A stretch of 64,000 bases of DNA from Rallus limicola (taxonomy: Eukaryota; Chordata; Aves; Gruiformes; Rallidae), in contig JAKCOZ010000003.1 in NCBI GenBank assembly GCA_022605955.1, forward strand, positions 51,708,179 through 51,772,178, in the 5' to 3' direction. Below the pieces are notes generated by a model that was not told the DNA's origin, searched no databases, and saw nothing but the letters and a program-made list of their open reading frames with translations. Position numbers and translations under genes: made by a program. The stretch's first letter is position 1. The number at the start of each line of letters is the position of its first letter. This document shows positions 1 through 12,891 of the stretch, one piece after another.

Positions 1-1243
1 GGGAAACATTGCTGGTTTGAGGAAAAATTGATGGATACAAGGCATTTTACTCATGCAATCTTAGATCTGTATGGAAAACATAGGAACTCTTGATAACCTT
101 CTAAAGCAGGAAGCATCAAACAAGCAGTAGCTTATGGCTCCAGCTCCTCTTCTGACAGCGCTGAGCATAAAAGCCCCTTCTGATTTGTTTTCAGGTCCAC
201 CTTACCAGTACTTACAAAGCTATATTCTTCTTTTTCTTTTTTTTTTTTTTTTTTTTTTTTGGTGTATGCACTGATTTTCACCAGTTGGTGCTATGGGGGA
301 GAAAAGTTTCTGGAATGGCAAAAGCCACCTCATTCTGTGAAACAGCCTATCAGTCTCTCTGATTCCACCACTACATTTCAGCGAGTTTTTAATGGACTCC
401 TTGCAATGCTTCTCCTCAGCTTAAAAGCAAAAGGGAATGCAAACATCTCAAAGAAAACATCTGAGGGAGAAGGGCAGCAATTTTCTCCTTAGAAGTCTGC
501 AAAGTATGAGATGTCACATTACATATTAATGACTGTTTTCTCCTAGAAAATCCCTCAGAGTCCCAGAGGTAGCTCACACACCATGATACAGAAGCTGATG
601 CTATCACTCTATTCAATATTTTATTAAGAGTATAGGAAACAGTTAAGGAAGGCTGTTTAACTACTCAAGTTATTTTGAAGGTCTGCATCATTTCAGCAAG
701 CTTCCTAACTCCTCCAGCTGTACCACTTTTCCATTGAAATGGGCTCATTTCTGTAAAAAGTCCTCAGCTGCTGCCAGGCCCAACTCACCTCTCTGTTTTG
801 GGACATACATTCCCAGAAGATTCACAGCTCAGCCAGTGGCTCCAGCCATGATGAGGGACCACCACAGAACCAACCCACACCAAGGTACACAGAAGTGGTG
901 CTGACTTCTAAGGATGAGCTTGTAACATCCAATATAAACTTCTCATTTGATTTTCAACTGGCTTCTTTTTAACCTTTTGAAATATTCGGTCATCAAACCA
1001 AGTAGGTTGCTGTAAAGTCTTGACTTTTTTCTGAAAATCACATTTTATTTTGCAGGGGAAAAAAAATAGCCTGTAGCTATTAGTATGTGTTGTCTGACTG
1101 TCATGGTATCACTGATGCATTACAAGTTAATGGAACTAATAGGAATGGCAAATTATTGTAGAAATATATATCAAAATTATCAAGTCAGTAAGTTGTTAAA
1201 GGAAAATAGGACAGTCCATGTTTTCTGTGCAGAAATGTGAAAG
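1..1243. other. Unique non-coding stretch
   Basis: No gene or known repeat is visible apart from a T tract of about 24 bases (237-260). Short open frames here have no splice context or recognisable domains. The stretch ends at the target-site duplication of the LTR that follows. Confidence 0.5.
237..260. repeat. Poly-T tract (about 24 T)
   Basis: Uninterrupted T run preceded by T-rich sequence. It could be a simple repeat or the reversed poly-A tail of an old retrocopy, but the adjacent sequence shows no recognisable gene copy. Confidence 0.9.
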
Positions 1244-2360
1244 CACTCTGTGGTGTTATGTCCCTGACTGGAGGCCAGATGCCCACCAAAGTCATTCTGT
1301 CACTCCCGTTTTCAGCCCAACAGGGGAGAAAATATATATTGAGATGCTTAGGAGTTGAGATAAGGACAGGGAGAGATCATTCCACAATCAGCGTCACGGG
1401 CAAAACAGACTCAAAAGGGAACAAAGGAAAGAAAACTCTCTAATTGATTACACCACACTGCACACCCAGTGACACCAGAGTGGGGTTATGAGAAGTGCTA
1501 CCAGATCTTAAAACATTTTCCCCCCATCTCTCCCTTCTTAGAAGGCTTCACTTTAGTCATGATTTCCATCCCTTCTTCCCCCCATTGTGGCACAGGGAGG
1601 GGCAGGGAATGGGGAAATGGGGCTTTTGGTCAGTTCCTCACAAATAGTTCTGCTTCTTAGTTGGGTGGGCACTCCTCACAGCTTTCCCCTGCTGCACCCT
1701 GGGGTCCCACCCATGAGAGACAGTCCTCCACGAGCTTCTCCAACAGGAGTCCTTTCTGTCAGGGCTTCAGCTCTTTACCAGCTGCCACAGTGTGGCTCCC
1801 TTCCATGGGGTGCTGACCTTCAGGCCCAGACTGCTCCAGCCTGATCCTTCACAGAGTCACAAGTGCCGCCCTCAGCAAACCTGCTCCGTCACGGTTTTGT
1901 CTCTCCACGGGCTGCAGGTTTTCCTGCCAGGAGCTTGCTCCAACACAGGCTTTCCACAGGGTCACAGCGGCCTTCAGGTGTCTCCACCAACTCCATCATA
2001 GGTTTCTTCATGGTCTGCAGGGGAACCTTTTTCTCTAGTGCCTGGGGCACCTCCTTCCCCTCCTTCCCTGTCATTAGTGTCTGCACAGTTTCTTACATCT
2101 TCTTAGTCCCTTCTCTGGTGGCAAAAAGCAGCTGCTTGAGGCTTTTTTCTTCTTAAATGTGAATCCCAGAGGCACTGTGACCATCACTGATGGGCTCGGC
2201 CTTGGTCAACAACATCTCTGGCCTTGAGCTGGCTGGTTGTCAGGCCTGCTGGTGCTGTTGCCCTGTTGGGCCTGCAGAGAGCTTCTGGCTGTTTCTTGGA
2301 GAAGCCAGCCCTGCAGTCACCCTTCACCAGAACACAGCCATGTAAAACTACAACACACTC
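1244..2360 (-). mobile_element. Solo LTR, avian ERV (ERVL-like), copy A, with TSD
   Basis: The LTR proper is 1249-2355 (1107 bp) and reads in the minus direction. In that sense it starts TGTTGTAGTTTTACATGGC and ends GACATAACACCACA, the TG...CA ends expected of a retroviral LTR. It is flanked by a perfect 5-bp duplication, CACTC, at 1244-1248 and 2356-2360. A second copy lies inverted at 12897-14049 and aligns along the whole length. Sense direction is inferred from its 3' part (CTTATCTCAACTCCTAAGC), which matches the layout of the 3' part of the ERVL-type LTR at 41184-41795. A 5-bp TSD fits class III (ERVL) elements. No internal retroviral genes adjoin it, so it is a solo LTR left by recombination. 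Open frames within it (for example 1587-1844 and 1863-2156) are incidental. The sub-family name is not known to me. Confidence 0.85.
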
Positions 2361-4028
2361 ATAGGGGAAAGTGACATTTCTCAGCCTATCTGTGTCCTAG
2401 TCCCATGGGTGCTGGTATCACTGAGGCCAGACCTTGTTTTAGGCAGGTTCTGTTCAGTTTAGCATGTCCATGTGAAAGCATTTTTAGCATATTAGTGGGC
2501 AGTTTTTAGCAAGGAAATCCTGTTATCTGTGAAGGGATTGGGCACCTCCCTCAACCTTTCTAGTAGAAATGACACTATTCAGACAAAAAAAAAATACAGA
2601 AAATATGTTTCATTTGCAATGTTTGAGCATCGGAAAAATTATCAAATGTTTCTGAAGAAACAGGATGAATATGCACTATCAGTGCAGAGAGATGAGACAT
2701 ACCACCAGGAATGCTCCATGATGCTCATTTTCCAACTTCTGATCCTGAGCTCTTGGGACTTGTCTCAACACTCTCATCAAACTAAACCTGTTTGTGTCCC
2801 GTTAAACAAAGAACTATTGAAGCTTTAGTCCATAATCTGTAGGCAGAGCTGCCACCAGTAAATCATGTCCAGGAAATAGGAGCTTGCAAGCATTCTCAAG
2901 TTCAAAAGAAGATTTTAGCATGTAAATGAGAGAACTGGAAAACTGATCTAAACATCAATTTAGAAAACTCAGATTTTCTTCAAGTCTCTCATGTAGGAAT
3001 CACAAGATGCTGACTCTCACTGGTATGGAGGTCTTTTTCAGTAGGTTTCATCCAGGAGTTGCAAAAGAGCAATATCAGAACCATGTCTGATATCAGAACC
3101 CTGTGTCTTGCAAATTCTGGTCCTGCGCATGTGTAACATCACTAACCATCACCTAATGAGGAATACCTATAAACAGATTACTGTAAAAAATATGCCTGTT
3201 TGGTCAAGCATCTGGTGAATGTTCTCACAGTCATTGGAATCAGGAAGACTCCTGGGAGCAAAATGTGATTAGGGAAAGGTGCAAGAAAGTCTAAGAGTAA
3301 AGCACAAGGAAAGCAACTAACCCATAAGGTGATGCAAAGCAGAGCATGAGGGATTGGAAAAGAGGCTGCAAACTGTAAAGGTTAAAGATCACAGCTTAAT
3401 TTATCCAGAAAGCAGTTCCTTAGGCTGTCTTCTAAACTGACTCTCCAGCAGTGCTCTTGAAGAAGGATTGCTTTCATCCACCACAGCCTTGTGGTTTCCT
3501 GGACCAGTAGCATGGACCTTCACACCTACCATCTGGCCTAAGGCACAGAGTTGCCACAGTCTTCAGACTTTAACAAAGCACCCAAAGGTCGGAATGCTGA
3601 GGCTGGCACTGCCATACCATTTACTCATAAGAGCTCTTAAAATGTGCATCCATGTGATTTTGAAGAACAAGATTTGCTATATAAATTATAGACTAACACA
3701 TCCTGGTGGTGCTCATCAGCAATATTAAATGATCGATTCAATAGTCATTTTCAATCAGGGCATAAATAAAATTCAGGTGGAGTCTTTGTCCACAGGAAAA
3801 AACACAAATATAAAGCCAGGTGACCAGATACTTGAATTACCTTGAAGAAAAATCCAAGAAAATTCTTTAAATAAAACAAACAAGCAATTCAATAAACATG
3901 TACAAAATATTACTTTAAGGCAGTGGCAGTGACTATGTGCTGTGGATTAATGACTGGACCTCCTATTCATCCACAGTCAGTAGGACTGCAGGGGATGGAG
4001 TTAAGAGTACTTTGGGCTAGTCTTACAT
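2361..4028. other. Unique non-coding stretch
   Basis: Nothing gene-like was recognised. One small local duplication, ATATCAGAACC, occurs at 3072-3082 and 3090-3100. An open frame at 2529-2828 has no recognisable motif. Confidence 0.45.
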
Positions 4029-4905
4029 AATCAAAGATTCACAGACTGGTTTGGGTTGGAAGGGATCTCAAAGCCCATCTAGATCCAACCACCTGCCATG
4101 GGCAGGGATACCCTCCACTACACCAGGTTTCCCAAAGCCCCATCCAACTTGGCCTTGAACACTACCAGGAAGGAGGCAGCCCCAGCTTCTCTGGGCAGCC
4201 TGTGCCAGCGTCTCACCATCCTCAGAGCAAAGAATTCCATTGTAATATCCAACCTAAATCTACCCTCTTTTAGTTTAAATCCATTGCCCCTTGTCCCTCC
4301 CTAATCAACTAATCATGACTCTCCCTAATAATCAGTCCCTCTCCATCTTTCCTGTAGGCACCTTCAGGTACTGGAAGGCTGCAGTAAGGTCTCCCTGGAG
4401 GCTGAATAAGCCCAACTCTCTCAGGCTGTCTTCATAGGAGACATGCTTCAGCCCTCTCACCATCTTTGTTCCTCCTCTGGACTCAATCTGGTTAGGCCCA
4501 TGTCCTTCTTGTATACTGAGAACTGGAGGCAGTACTCAGTACTCCAGGTGGACACTCAAGTAGAGAGGCAGAAGCACCTCCCTTCACTTGCTGGTCATGC
4601 TGGTTTTGATGCAGCCCAGGAGGCATTTGGCTTTCTGGGCTGCAAGAACACATTACCAGCTCATGTTAAGTTTTTTGTCAATTAGCACTCCCAAGTTGTT
4701 CTTTGGACTGCTCTCAATCCATTCTCCGCCCTTAACAGCCTGTAGTTGTGCTTGTGTTTGCCCCAACCCACGTGCAGGACCTCACACTTGGACTTGTGGA
4801 ACTTCATGCAATTCACACAGGCCCACCTCTTCAAGCCTGACAAGGGTCCTCTGGATGGACTCTCTTGCTTCCAGCATGTTAACCACATTGCTTTTATTTC
4901 TGGAC
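4029..4905 (-). mobile_element. CR1 LINE, 3' fragment with end of reverse transcriptase
   Basis: Read on the minus strand, this is the 3' part of a CR1 element. The 3' tail lies at the low coordinate (AATCAAAGATTCACAGAC at 4029 reads in sense as the degenerate CR1 terminal repeat), preceded by the typical run encoding remnants of NGFKLKEGRFRLDI and RMVRRWHRLPREA (about 4180-4290). Higher up, 4700-4890 encodes a trace of the reverse-transcriptase C-terminal region, including RWACVNCMKFHKSKCEVLHV. Frames are broken by stops and shifts, so the copy is dead. It is 5'-truncated, as most genomic CR1 copies are; the upper limit near 4905 is approximate. Confidence 0.92.
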
Positions 4906-7399
4906 CATTTTAGGTTCAGTATTTCTTGAGTTTCTTTCAGGAAGTAACCCGTGTTCTGCTCAGGTCAGAGGACTAGAATGTGCCAAGGCAAGTAGCAGTG
5001 GGCAACTCCTTGCAACCAACTCATTATGTCAGCTATGCATGGACCATCTAACCTGTATCCATCACAGCCATAAGACTGAAGGCTCAGACAGCCTCTTCCA
5101 TTGTATCAAATCCTGGTCACATTAAATTCACTAAGGGAATTTTAGAGCCTCAGTTGAGCAGATACATACCCTAGCACAATGACTTGCACCAGAATTATTT
5201 TTGGCTGTTTATTTCTATATTTATCAGAATGAAAGAGAAAGTATAATAATAACTGTTCATATGATCATCTCTTCTCTTCTTCCCCATGCACACATAAACC
5301 ATAATTCTTGTTTTTTTTCTTAATTCAGATATACTTTTCTCAGCTTTTACATTAAACAAAAAACTCCCCCTTCCAACCTGAATAGGGAGAAAGAGTGTGA
5401 AATTCAGGAAAGCCTAGAGTTTAAGCAGAGGCAGACTTACAGTCGGGGAGGTTAAAACTGTGAAGAAGACACAGATGGTGACCTGTCAGCCCAGGGATTG
5501 TGGCTTGCAGAGGTGAAACAGAGAAGACAGCACAGGACCCCAGGGTCTTCTTAGTCAGGCTCAGCACATACAGCTGAGACCCCATTTGCCAATTACAGAA
5601 GTCAGATTTTATGACAAACCCTTTTGAAAATGGAAAGAAATGTTGCTGCTGAAAACCTTTGCCTCAGCAGGGTTTGGACATTCCCACAAGCCTGGCCCTA
5701 GTTTTGGCATTCAGCTAGATTTATGGCAGAGTGCATCGCTACTGTGATACACCTTCAAAACCCACAAGACAGAAAGGCCAAAATAGACCCAGTGGGACAC
5801 TTGAGAGCAGCTCCTGAAGGCAGGAATTAGAGGGACACTGCTCCCTGACAGTGCAACATGTGGCACCAGTTCCCCAGCTGTCTGCACTCACTGGACAGAA
5901 TGAGCAGACACCACATCATGTACTTGGACATCCATTCCAGTAAGTGTTAGGATCTGGCAAGGTCTTGCTGTCTTTGCTGCTCCCTCAAGCACATACCAGT
6001 CCATCAAAGTCAAGTTCTTTAATATCTGGAAGGTTTTTTTAATAATACTGTTTGCAAATTTATTGTAATTGTCTCCATAGTCCCTAGCAAATCCTCTCCA
6101 TTATTTCTTCTTCAAATTACTTGCTTCTGATCTATCCCTCTCTTTCTTTCCTCTTTAGTCTACATCTTCACAAGCTTCTTATTTAGGTATTTTTAAAATA
6201 CATTCCCTAAAATCCTCTAGTCAAAAGCTCAGTCACACCAACAATAACAGCCAGAAATTGGTTATGGTGTGTATCTGAGAGCAAGACCTCCCTGTTCAAA
6301 GCTCAAAATCTGATTTGAAGAATGGCATTACTAAAGCCTGAAAACAGTGACAGCAGAGCTGAAAACATTGCCAAAAATGCTGAGAAACCACCATAGGTTT
6401 ATCTGGGTAGACATGATGGTGCAAATAGTGACATCTGTTTGAACAGACTGGTTGTATATATAGATTTACTCAGGTTAACATTATATGGACACTAATTCCT
6501 CTTCCCACTTCAATACCTCCATTCTCCAAAACTGAGAAATCCCTCTAAAAATTTGAAAACTCTTCTTCTGGTGCACAAAATCCACACTTACCATTCCTGA
6601 AGAGTTCCAGAATTTAGGATGAGTAGCAACTCTGTCAGGTCTTTCATGAAAAACAAACAAAAGCTAATGGACTATTTTTCCTGTGCATAAAACAGACTCA
6701 GATATAGCACTGCAGAGGCATAATGTCAGGGCAGGATGGAAGCTTCAGAACACACCTGGCACCACTCTTGTAAAGTACTCAAAGACAAGGATGGTCCCAT
6801 AAGCATCAGCTCTGAATGCATTTTAGCATTACAGTTTAGACAGAATAAGATGTGATGACATGTCAGAATCAGGCCAACCAGACAGAAGACAGTAGATTAA
6901 CTGCAATTTTATTAAAGCTACTTTAGGACAAAATATTCAGTAAAGCAATTTCCATCCTCAGCAGGACACAACCACGAAAGGGAATGGAAATGTCTGCAAG
7001 ATGCATTGGTGACAGTTTGGAAAGCCCTTCCTGGGGCCAGGCCAGCATGGGGAAGGGGGACTCCCTGTTTCACAAGAAGGCTCCAAAGCTGCCCCTCTCT
7101 TCAGCTCTGCTCTAAAAATGTTGACAGCCACATTCAACTCTGACAGCACAGAGGCAAGATTAATATTTTACTGTCTCATGTGGAAACAAAATCTAGTCTG
7201 GTTTATAAATACTTTATTGAAAAAACATGTTCTTTACACTAGCAGAAAAAGAGCCAATGCTTGGTGCAATTGACCTGAAAGGCCTGTCCTAAACTGATCT
7301 GAGCTGTCAGCCCCAAAATGCTGCTGCAGCTGCCTAGTGGCACTGTGGCCATGGTTGCTGACACAGCTGCAAACAGCCTGGCAATTTAGAAGGAAGTAG
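4906..7399. other. Unique non-coding stretch
   Basis: No gene, LTR or LINE fragment was recognised. The open frame on the minus strand at 6958-7149 has no identifiable domain or splice context. Could be intron or intergenic DNA. Confidence 0.4.
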
Positions 7400-7456
7400 T
7401 ATCTGATAATCTTAAGGATTTTTTCCAACCTAAAAGATTCTATGACTCTATGATGT
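7400..7456 (+). mobile_element. CR1 LINE, short 3' end fragment
   Basis: The motif TTTTTTCCAACCTAAAAGATTCTATGACTCTATGATG is the extreme 3' end of a CR1 in sense orientation: the TTCCAACC box followed by the terminal ATTCTATG-type repeats. Upstream sequence is too diverged to extend the call safely. Confidence 0.75.
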
Positions 7457-8210
7457 AGGAAGAACATGGAGTGGAATAGAGGTCTGCTCTCATCATTGCT
7501 GCTCTTTCCTAGGAGGAAGAAACAATGCCATATTTCAGTTTGTTTTTCATAGTGTGACCACCTCTGGCATCTATTGAAAGATAGCCTGACTTGAAAAAGG
7601 AACTGCCAATGGAAACTAACAGTTAAAAATCAGAGAGAGAACAGACAGCAAAGCAGAGGAAAAAACAGTATGTCTCAAATACACTCAAAATAATAGTTAA
7701 ATATGTGTGTCTGTGATGGTCTCTAAAACCAGAAATATATTACATAGTCCGATTGTTAAGAATATGAAAACAGGATCCCAGGAAATAAACAAAAACACAG
7801 TGCCACGTAGGCAAAACTGCTTTTTCTTAAGAACCATACAGAGAAAATCTCTTACAAGGCCTGAACCAACAGAAGCCTCCTTGTAGTTCTTATCAGTGGA
7901 TGATGGAAGTGGTAGGGTTATGTGTGATTGGAGGACAGAGTTAGGCAAAGGCAGTGCTGATACAAGACAGAGTGCTATTTTAATTTCTATCTGTCTTGAA
8001 GGACTCGTAACTACAAACAAGGAAAGTATATGCTGGTAGCACCCTCAAGGAAAACATCAGAATAAATTACAAAGACTGGACAGCCAAGGTTAGAGTTTCT
8101 CTGGAAGTAGCAAACTGAGGTACAATCAAGAAATGCCCGGCTTATCTGACCAGCCAGATATGGTATTTGCTATTTCCACTACAGTGTATAAAGTTAAGTA
8201 AATACATGGA
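7457..8210. other. Unique non-coding stretch
   Basis: Nothing recognised. The longest frame, on the minus strand at 7697-8020, has no domain that I can identify and no convincing splice sites. Confidence 0.4.
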
Positions 8211-8276
8211 GTCATAGAATTACTCAGGGTGGAAAAGGCCCTGGTATGTCATTTAGTCATACCATGGTCAACATTT
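8211..8276 (-). mobile_element. CR1 LINE, short 3' end fragment
   Basis: GAGTCATAGAATTACTCAGGGTGGAAAAGG is the reverse complement of a CR1 3' tail (terminal ATTCTATGA repeat followed inward by the CCTTTTCCACCCTGAG box). Only the last several dozen bases survive recognisably. Confidence 0.65.
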
Positions 8277-9622
8277 TGATTTGTAACACCAAATTGCCAT
8301 ATTCATAATGAGAAAATTTTGTTTCTGTGTCATTCCCACTAAGGTAGTCATATGTTATAAATTAATCACATCTGCTGACAGGAGCAGAAAAGTAATAAGA
8401 CAGTATATCAGCCACTTACTTTCTGACTGAAGCCTATAAAACTGTCAAATCTGCCCTGTGGAAGCCAAGTCCTGGTTCTCCAAATCAGTTGCCCTGAAGT
8501 GACTTGTACATCCACCACTGGCAGAATCACTTTTTGCATAAACAGGAGGAAACTTCTTACACAGAGATCCCACATCAGCCTAATGCCAAGACACTTATTT
8601 TCCAAAACCATCCTTGCCTTCCATCTTTGCACACTGCTCATTCAAGAGTTGCCTTCAGGCTGCTCTCATTTGTACTCAAGTCCTGGTCTTCTGCAGAAGA
8701 GCATCAAAATCAAGAAACAAGAACATTTTTGCTTTCTATCTTACTGTATAATACACTTCTTACCCTGGAATTTCCTTCAGAAGGGGATCTTTACCAACTC
8801 ATTTATACTATTTCACAATCAAAAGTATCTCACTGAAGTGTTTATAACAAACCACAAACAAGAAGCTTGATAGTAATTCGATATTTTGCAATTTAGACAC
8901 AAAGACAAATTTCTAATTTCAGTAACATATTATTTTATTGTCAATATAATTAATATTCTTATCATATTTTGCAATTAATGTTTCTCCTTTAAAAATTTAG
9001 TAATAAGTAACCACAGGAAAAAATCCACAACCCAAAATAACTGGGAGTTATAGCTCTAAATGTCTTATCTCAAAGGACTATGTTTTGAATACATTTATGT
9101 TTTTCTAAGTCTTCACTAATCCACAATGCTGACATTCCTGCAATAGAGGAGACCAATCAAAAATAAATCTCTGCAAAGTACTTATTATGGTTTGCATTAG
9201 CAAGGAAAGCAGTTCCACAGAGACAGGGGCTATGATACTATGAGAACCAAACTGTCCAACTGATTTTGACTACTACAGAAATGAATTTTGGCTACATGGT
9301 GCAACTCCCTTTAATGAATCTTCAAAGTTGGAAAAGGCAGTTAACATTTAAAAAAAAAACCACAATCAAACAACAAAAACTTAGAAACACTATAAATGTT
9401 CTCTAGTGGCCAAGTTCATGTAACTAAGATCAAAACATCATTGTTCTCTAAAAAAGCCATAAAACAAAATCAAACTGACCTTTTCTTAGCCTTTAACTCT
9501 CTTCATCGTCTCTCAATATTCATGACAGATCCTATTCCACTTACTCCACCTTCCCCAAACTAAATGCCATTTTTGCCTCTTCCTTTGCTTTATGATCTGA
9601 AGTATGTCACTAGAAACTGCCT

Positions 9623-9650
9623 CATCCATCCATCCATCCATCCATCCATG
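9623..9650. repeat. (CATC)n microsatellite
   Basis: About seven tandem copies of CATC, followed by ATGAATGG, which is partly the complement of the repeat unit. Confidence 0.95.
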
Positions 9651-9936
9651 AATGGATTGCTACTCCCCAGCTATCTTTTCCACAGAAAACGTTGACTTCC
9701 ATGTTTCCTACTCTTTAAAAGCTAAACACCACAAAGAGATACAAAAAAAGGACAACTACTTTCCATTGTATTGGCTGGAATGCCATGCCCAGTGTACATA
9801 GGGCACCCCAAAATAAAAGAACTGAAAGAAGACTGGTCTACAAGTAAAAAACATTAAACAAAATATTTTTGCAATGAAAAAGGGAATATTTCTTGTTTTC
9901 CATGCCTTGGTTGTTAGGACAAGGTATGGTGAATAT

Positions 9937-9980
9937 TCCTTTTTCCTTTTTCCTTTCTTATTTTTACTTTTTTTTTTTTT
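9937..9980. repeat. Polypyrimidine tract ending in poly-T
   Basis: Tandem CCTTTTT-like units run into 13 consecutive T residues. A simple repeat; no CR1 or gene tail adjoins it. Confidence 0.8.
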
Positions 9981-11686
9981 AACAAGGTCCCATCCTGCAA
10001 TACAAAGTAACTGGAAGTAAGATTAAATAACCTCTGGAAAAATCAACAAATACCAGATTTTCCTTCTTTTTCTATATTCTTAATGACATTTTAAATTCCA
10101 AAATATGTTACTTATAATTGTACAGTTTCCCAAATGGAGTAAAGCCAGAACTTACAACATTGGAAAATAAACAAGAAGCTGCTCTACAGAACCTACCAGC
10201 TAAAAGGTACATGGGCTAAAGTGTTTAGCATACATATGTGGAAAGCAAGAAGAAGATTGTAGAAGGTTTACACAGGGATTCAGTTAAAAATTCTGAGTGC
10301 ATCTGAAATAATATGAGTAAAGATGAAAATAAGGTGTTTAACTTATACTGAAAACTTTTTGGTGCAGGGAAAAACAGTTTCAGTTGAAATGGAGTCAGTT
10401 CTGGGTGTAAGGAGGTTCTGTGGTGCCCAGGCTACTGGCTACTGCCCTGTGGATATAAATTGTAAAGTAGCAGGAGGAAGGACTACATTCAAGTGAAGTT
10501 TAGTGTCCCAGGCAAAGAATGCACAGCCTTACCGAGAGCCTGCAGTTAAGTACTTCTGTCTCCTCAAAATGAAGACCAGGATTACTGTGACAGGTGGGAC
10601 TCCAGAGGAGATTTCATGGGAAATGGCACAGCAGTACCTGTGGAGAGATGCATCATAGCTGTGTCACTGCTGCAGCTGCCATGGTAAGAATGGGGAACAG
10701 GGAACGGATTTATGGCATTTCACCTGCATAAATCTTGGCCTTTCACTTTTCATAACTTCAGCTCCAGAACAGGTTGGACCACCAATGTGCCTGCATGGTG
10801 ACCTCAGCACAGCTCACTTCATAAATTAGAGATTGGTGGAAGGCTCTGAAAGCAAAGTCGTGCAGCATTATGTAGTCACAACACCGCGGGTCAGTGCAGA
10901 CGCTGCTCAGGGCAAGCGGCACTGGCACAGAGCACCCACAGCCCTGCACCGGCTGGCTGGGCTCTGCTGGGATGGTCTCACCGTACTGGCATGCAGAAAC
11001 AGCCCTGAGTGTGCCACAGGACTGTGCCTTCTACAAGCACAAACAGTCAGCCTCCTAGGAGAAAAATATACAAATGTTTCTAAGTGCTGGAAATTTTCTT
11101 TCTGGTGTTACTTTTTTTTTTAGAGAATTTAAAGAGAGCATGGCTCTTAAGTAGTGATAATAGCTCCCTGCTGATAAAAGCTATCTGCAGCGTACTGAGC
11201 AGATGGCAATAGGCAACAACAATCTGTTTCTTCCTATGCCTCAGTTATAGCAGCTTAGAAAGCTGGAGCATATTGTGTAGGTAAGATTCCAATACCTTTT
11301 TCTTCTTTATCCCTTTCTCCAAGTCCCTCTTCCCAATACACTGTACAATGAATTCCCTCCCTCTAGTGAGATATAAAATACTTCTCAACATGTATATATG
11401 AAATGACAAGATGAAGAAAGACCAATTGCATTGCCCAATTTGCAGAATCATGCTCGCTTCCCTACTTCTCTCTGGCTTGCAGAAATCATGGTGCACAATC
11501 ATGGCTCAGTAATGCAAGCAGTACTGCTGCCCATAGCTGCCTGGGACGCCTGTGGCTAGAGCCAGGTCTCACTCAGGTTACACATGTTATCCAGTAATCT
11601 GACTCACACAGGGTAGATCATGTATATAATTATATGTATGTATATCTTTTTATCAATTGTATTTGTATACAATGTCTTTAAACTTA

Positions 11687-11911
11687 GGGTAAGTTTAGGC
11701 TAGACATAAGGAAGAAATTCTTCCCCATGAGGGCAGTGAGGCCCTGGCATAGGCTGCCTAGAGAAGCTGTGGCTGCCCCCTCCCTGGCAGTGTTCAAGGC
11801 CAGGCTGGATCTCCATACAGGGCTAGTGGAGGGTGCCCCTTCCTATGGCAGGGGAATAGAACAACATGGTCTTTGAGGTCCCTTCCAATCCAAACCAGTC
11901 TGTGATTCTAT
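11687..11911 (+). mobile_element. CR1 LINE, 3' fragment
   Basis: Sense-strand CR1 tail of about 225 bp. It begins with AGACATAAGGAAGAAATTCTTCCC (ORF2 C-terminal coding trace), continues through AGGCTGCCTAGAGAAGCTGTGGCTGCCCC, and ends with CCCTTCCAATCCAAACCAGTCTGTGATTCTA. Typical 5'-truncated copy. Confidence 0.93.
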
Positions 11912-12891
11912 TATTTTTGCTGCAGTGTTTGCTATGAAAATGTTTTCTTGTAGTGGAGTGGTAGCAACACTCTGATATTAAACAGCAACTGATGCTGTGG
12001 CAGTTAATGTCAGTGCAATTTGCCTCATCTAATGTTATGTGCTGAGCAACCCTCACAAAAAAACGCAGAGGTGGAGATACAGCAAGTACCTTTCTTGGGG
12101 ATACTGTCTTTCTCAAATAAAGACAGAACAGATCTAACATCACTGAAGGAAGTTCAGTGAGTTGCACTGCACCAGAGGTGGGATTGTCGTCCTTTCAAAA
12201 ACACAGGTTTTGGGGTAGGTCATTACTCCCTTAGAAAACACATATGTTAAAGTTTGTCCATGACAAATATCTTTGCACAAAACACAGTTCTTTCTGAAAA
12301 GGAAGATTTAATGACTCACATTGTGCTTGTCATTGAGGGAGGAAAAAACCACACAATTCATCTTGGTAGACAGAAAATGAAGGTCACCAGGGGCATAAAT
12401 TTTCCTTCCAGTTTCAGATAGTTGAGTTGTTTTGGGGTTTTAATGCATTTAACTGCTGCCTTGTTTTAGGATCTTGGTGTGTGTGGGGTGGTGGGGCAGA
12501 GAGGTAGGGAGACCATCTTGTAGTAAGAAATATCCATTTATGTAGATTATTAGGGGCTGATGAGGGAATAGGAGGAATCATCTTTGACAAATTAAAATGC
12601 CTTTAAAAATTAAATTTTCTAGTTTCTATGCAAAGCTTGAGATTTTTAAAGAATTGCAAAAAACTTTTATTAAGTAGAGCATGTACTTTAGCTAATAAGG
12701 TGAAATAGTACTTGGTGCTTGCTGCTTAAATTCAAACAAAAGTCCTTATGCAAAATCCTGCTGATGTACATTTTGAAAAGCAACTTGTAAGATAAGACAC
12801 TGCCCATCTTACTGCTTGATGGACTCAGAAAATACAGATTTGCAGAAGATGCTTGGCACTTTCTGTACTCACTGCCATTAACACAGAGAGG
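11912..12891. other. Unique non-coding stretch
   Basis: Nothing gene-like was recognised. A G-rich patch near 12480-12510 is too irregular to call. The stretch ends at the GGAGG duplication that starts the second long LTR. Confidence 0.4.

Larger units (their letters stand above)
8277..11686. other. Unique non-coding stretch with simple repeats
   Basis: Contains a CATC tandem repeat and a pyrimidine-rich tract (separate entries). A somewhat GC-richer patch at 10830-11040 is open in one plus-strand frame (to 11123) but has no recognisable motif and no CpG clustering of note. No gene is supported. Confidence 0.4.

Noticed and set aside
1587..2156. Overlapping plus-strand open frames of 85-97 codons
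   Set aside because: They lie wholly inside the solo LTR at 1249-2355, antisense to its inferred direction.
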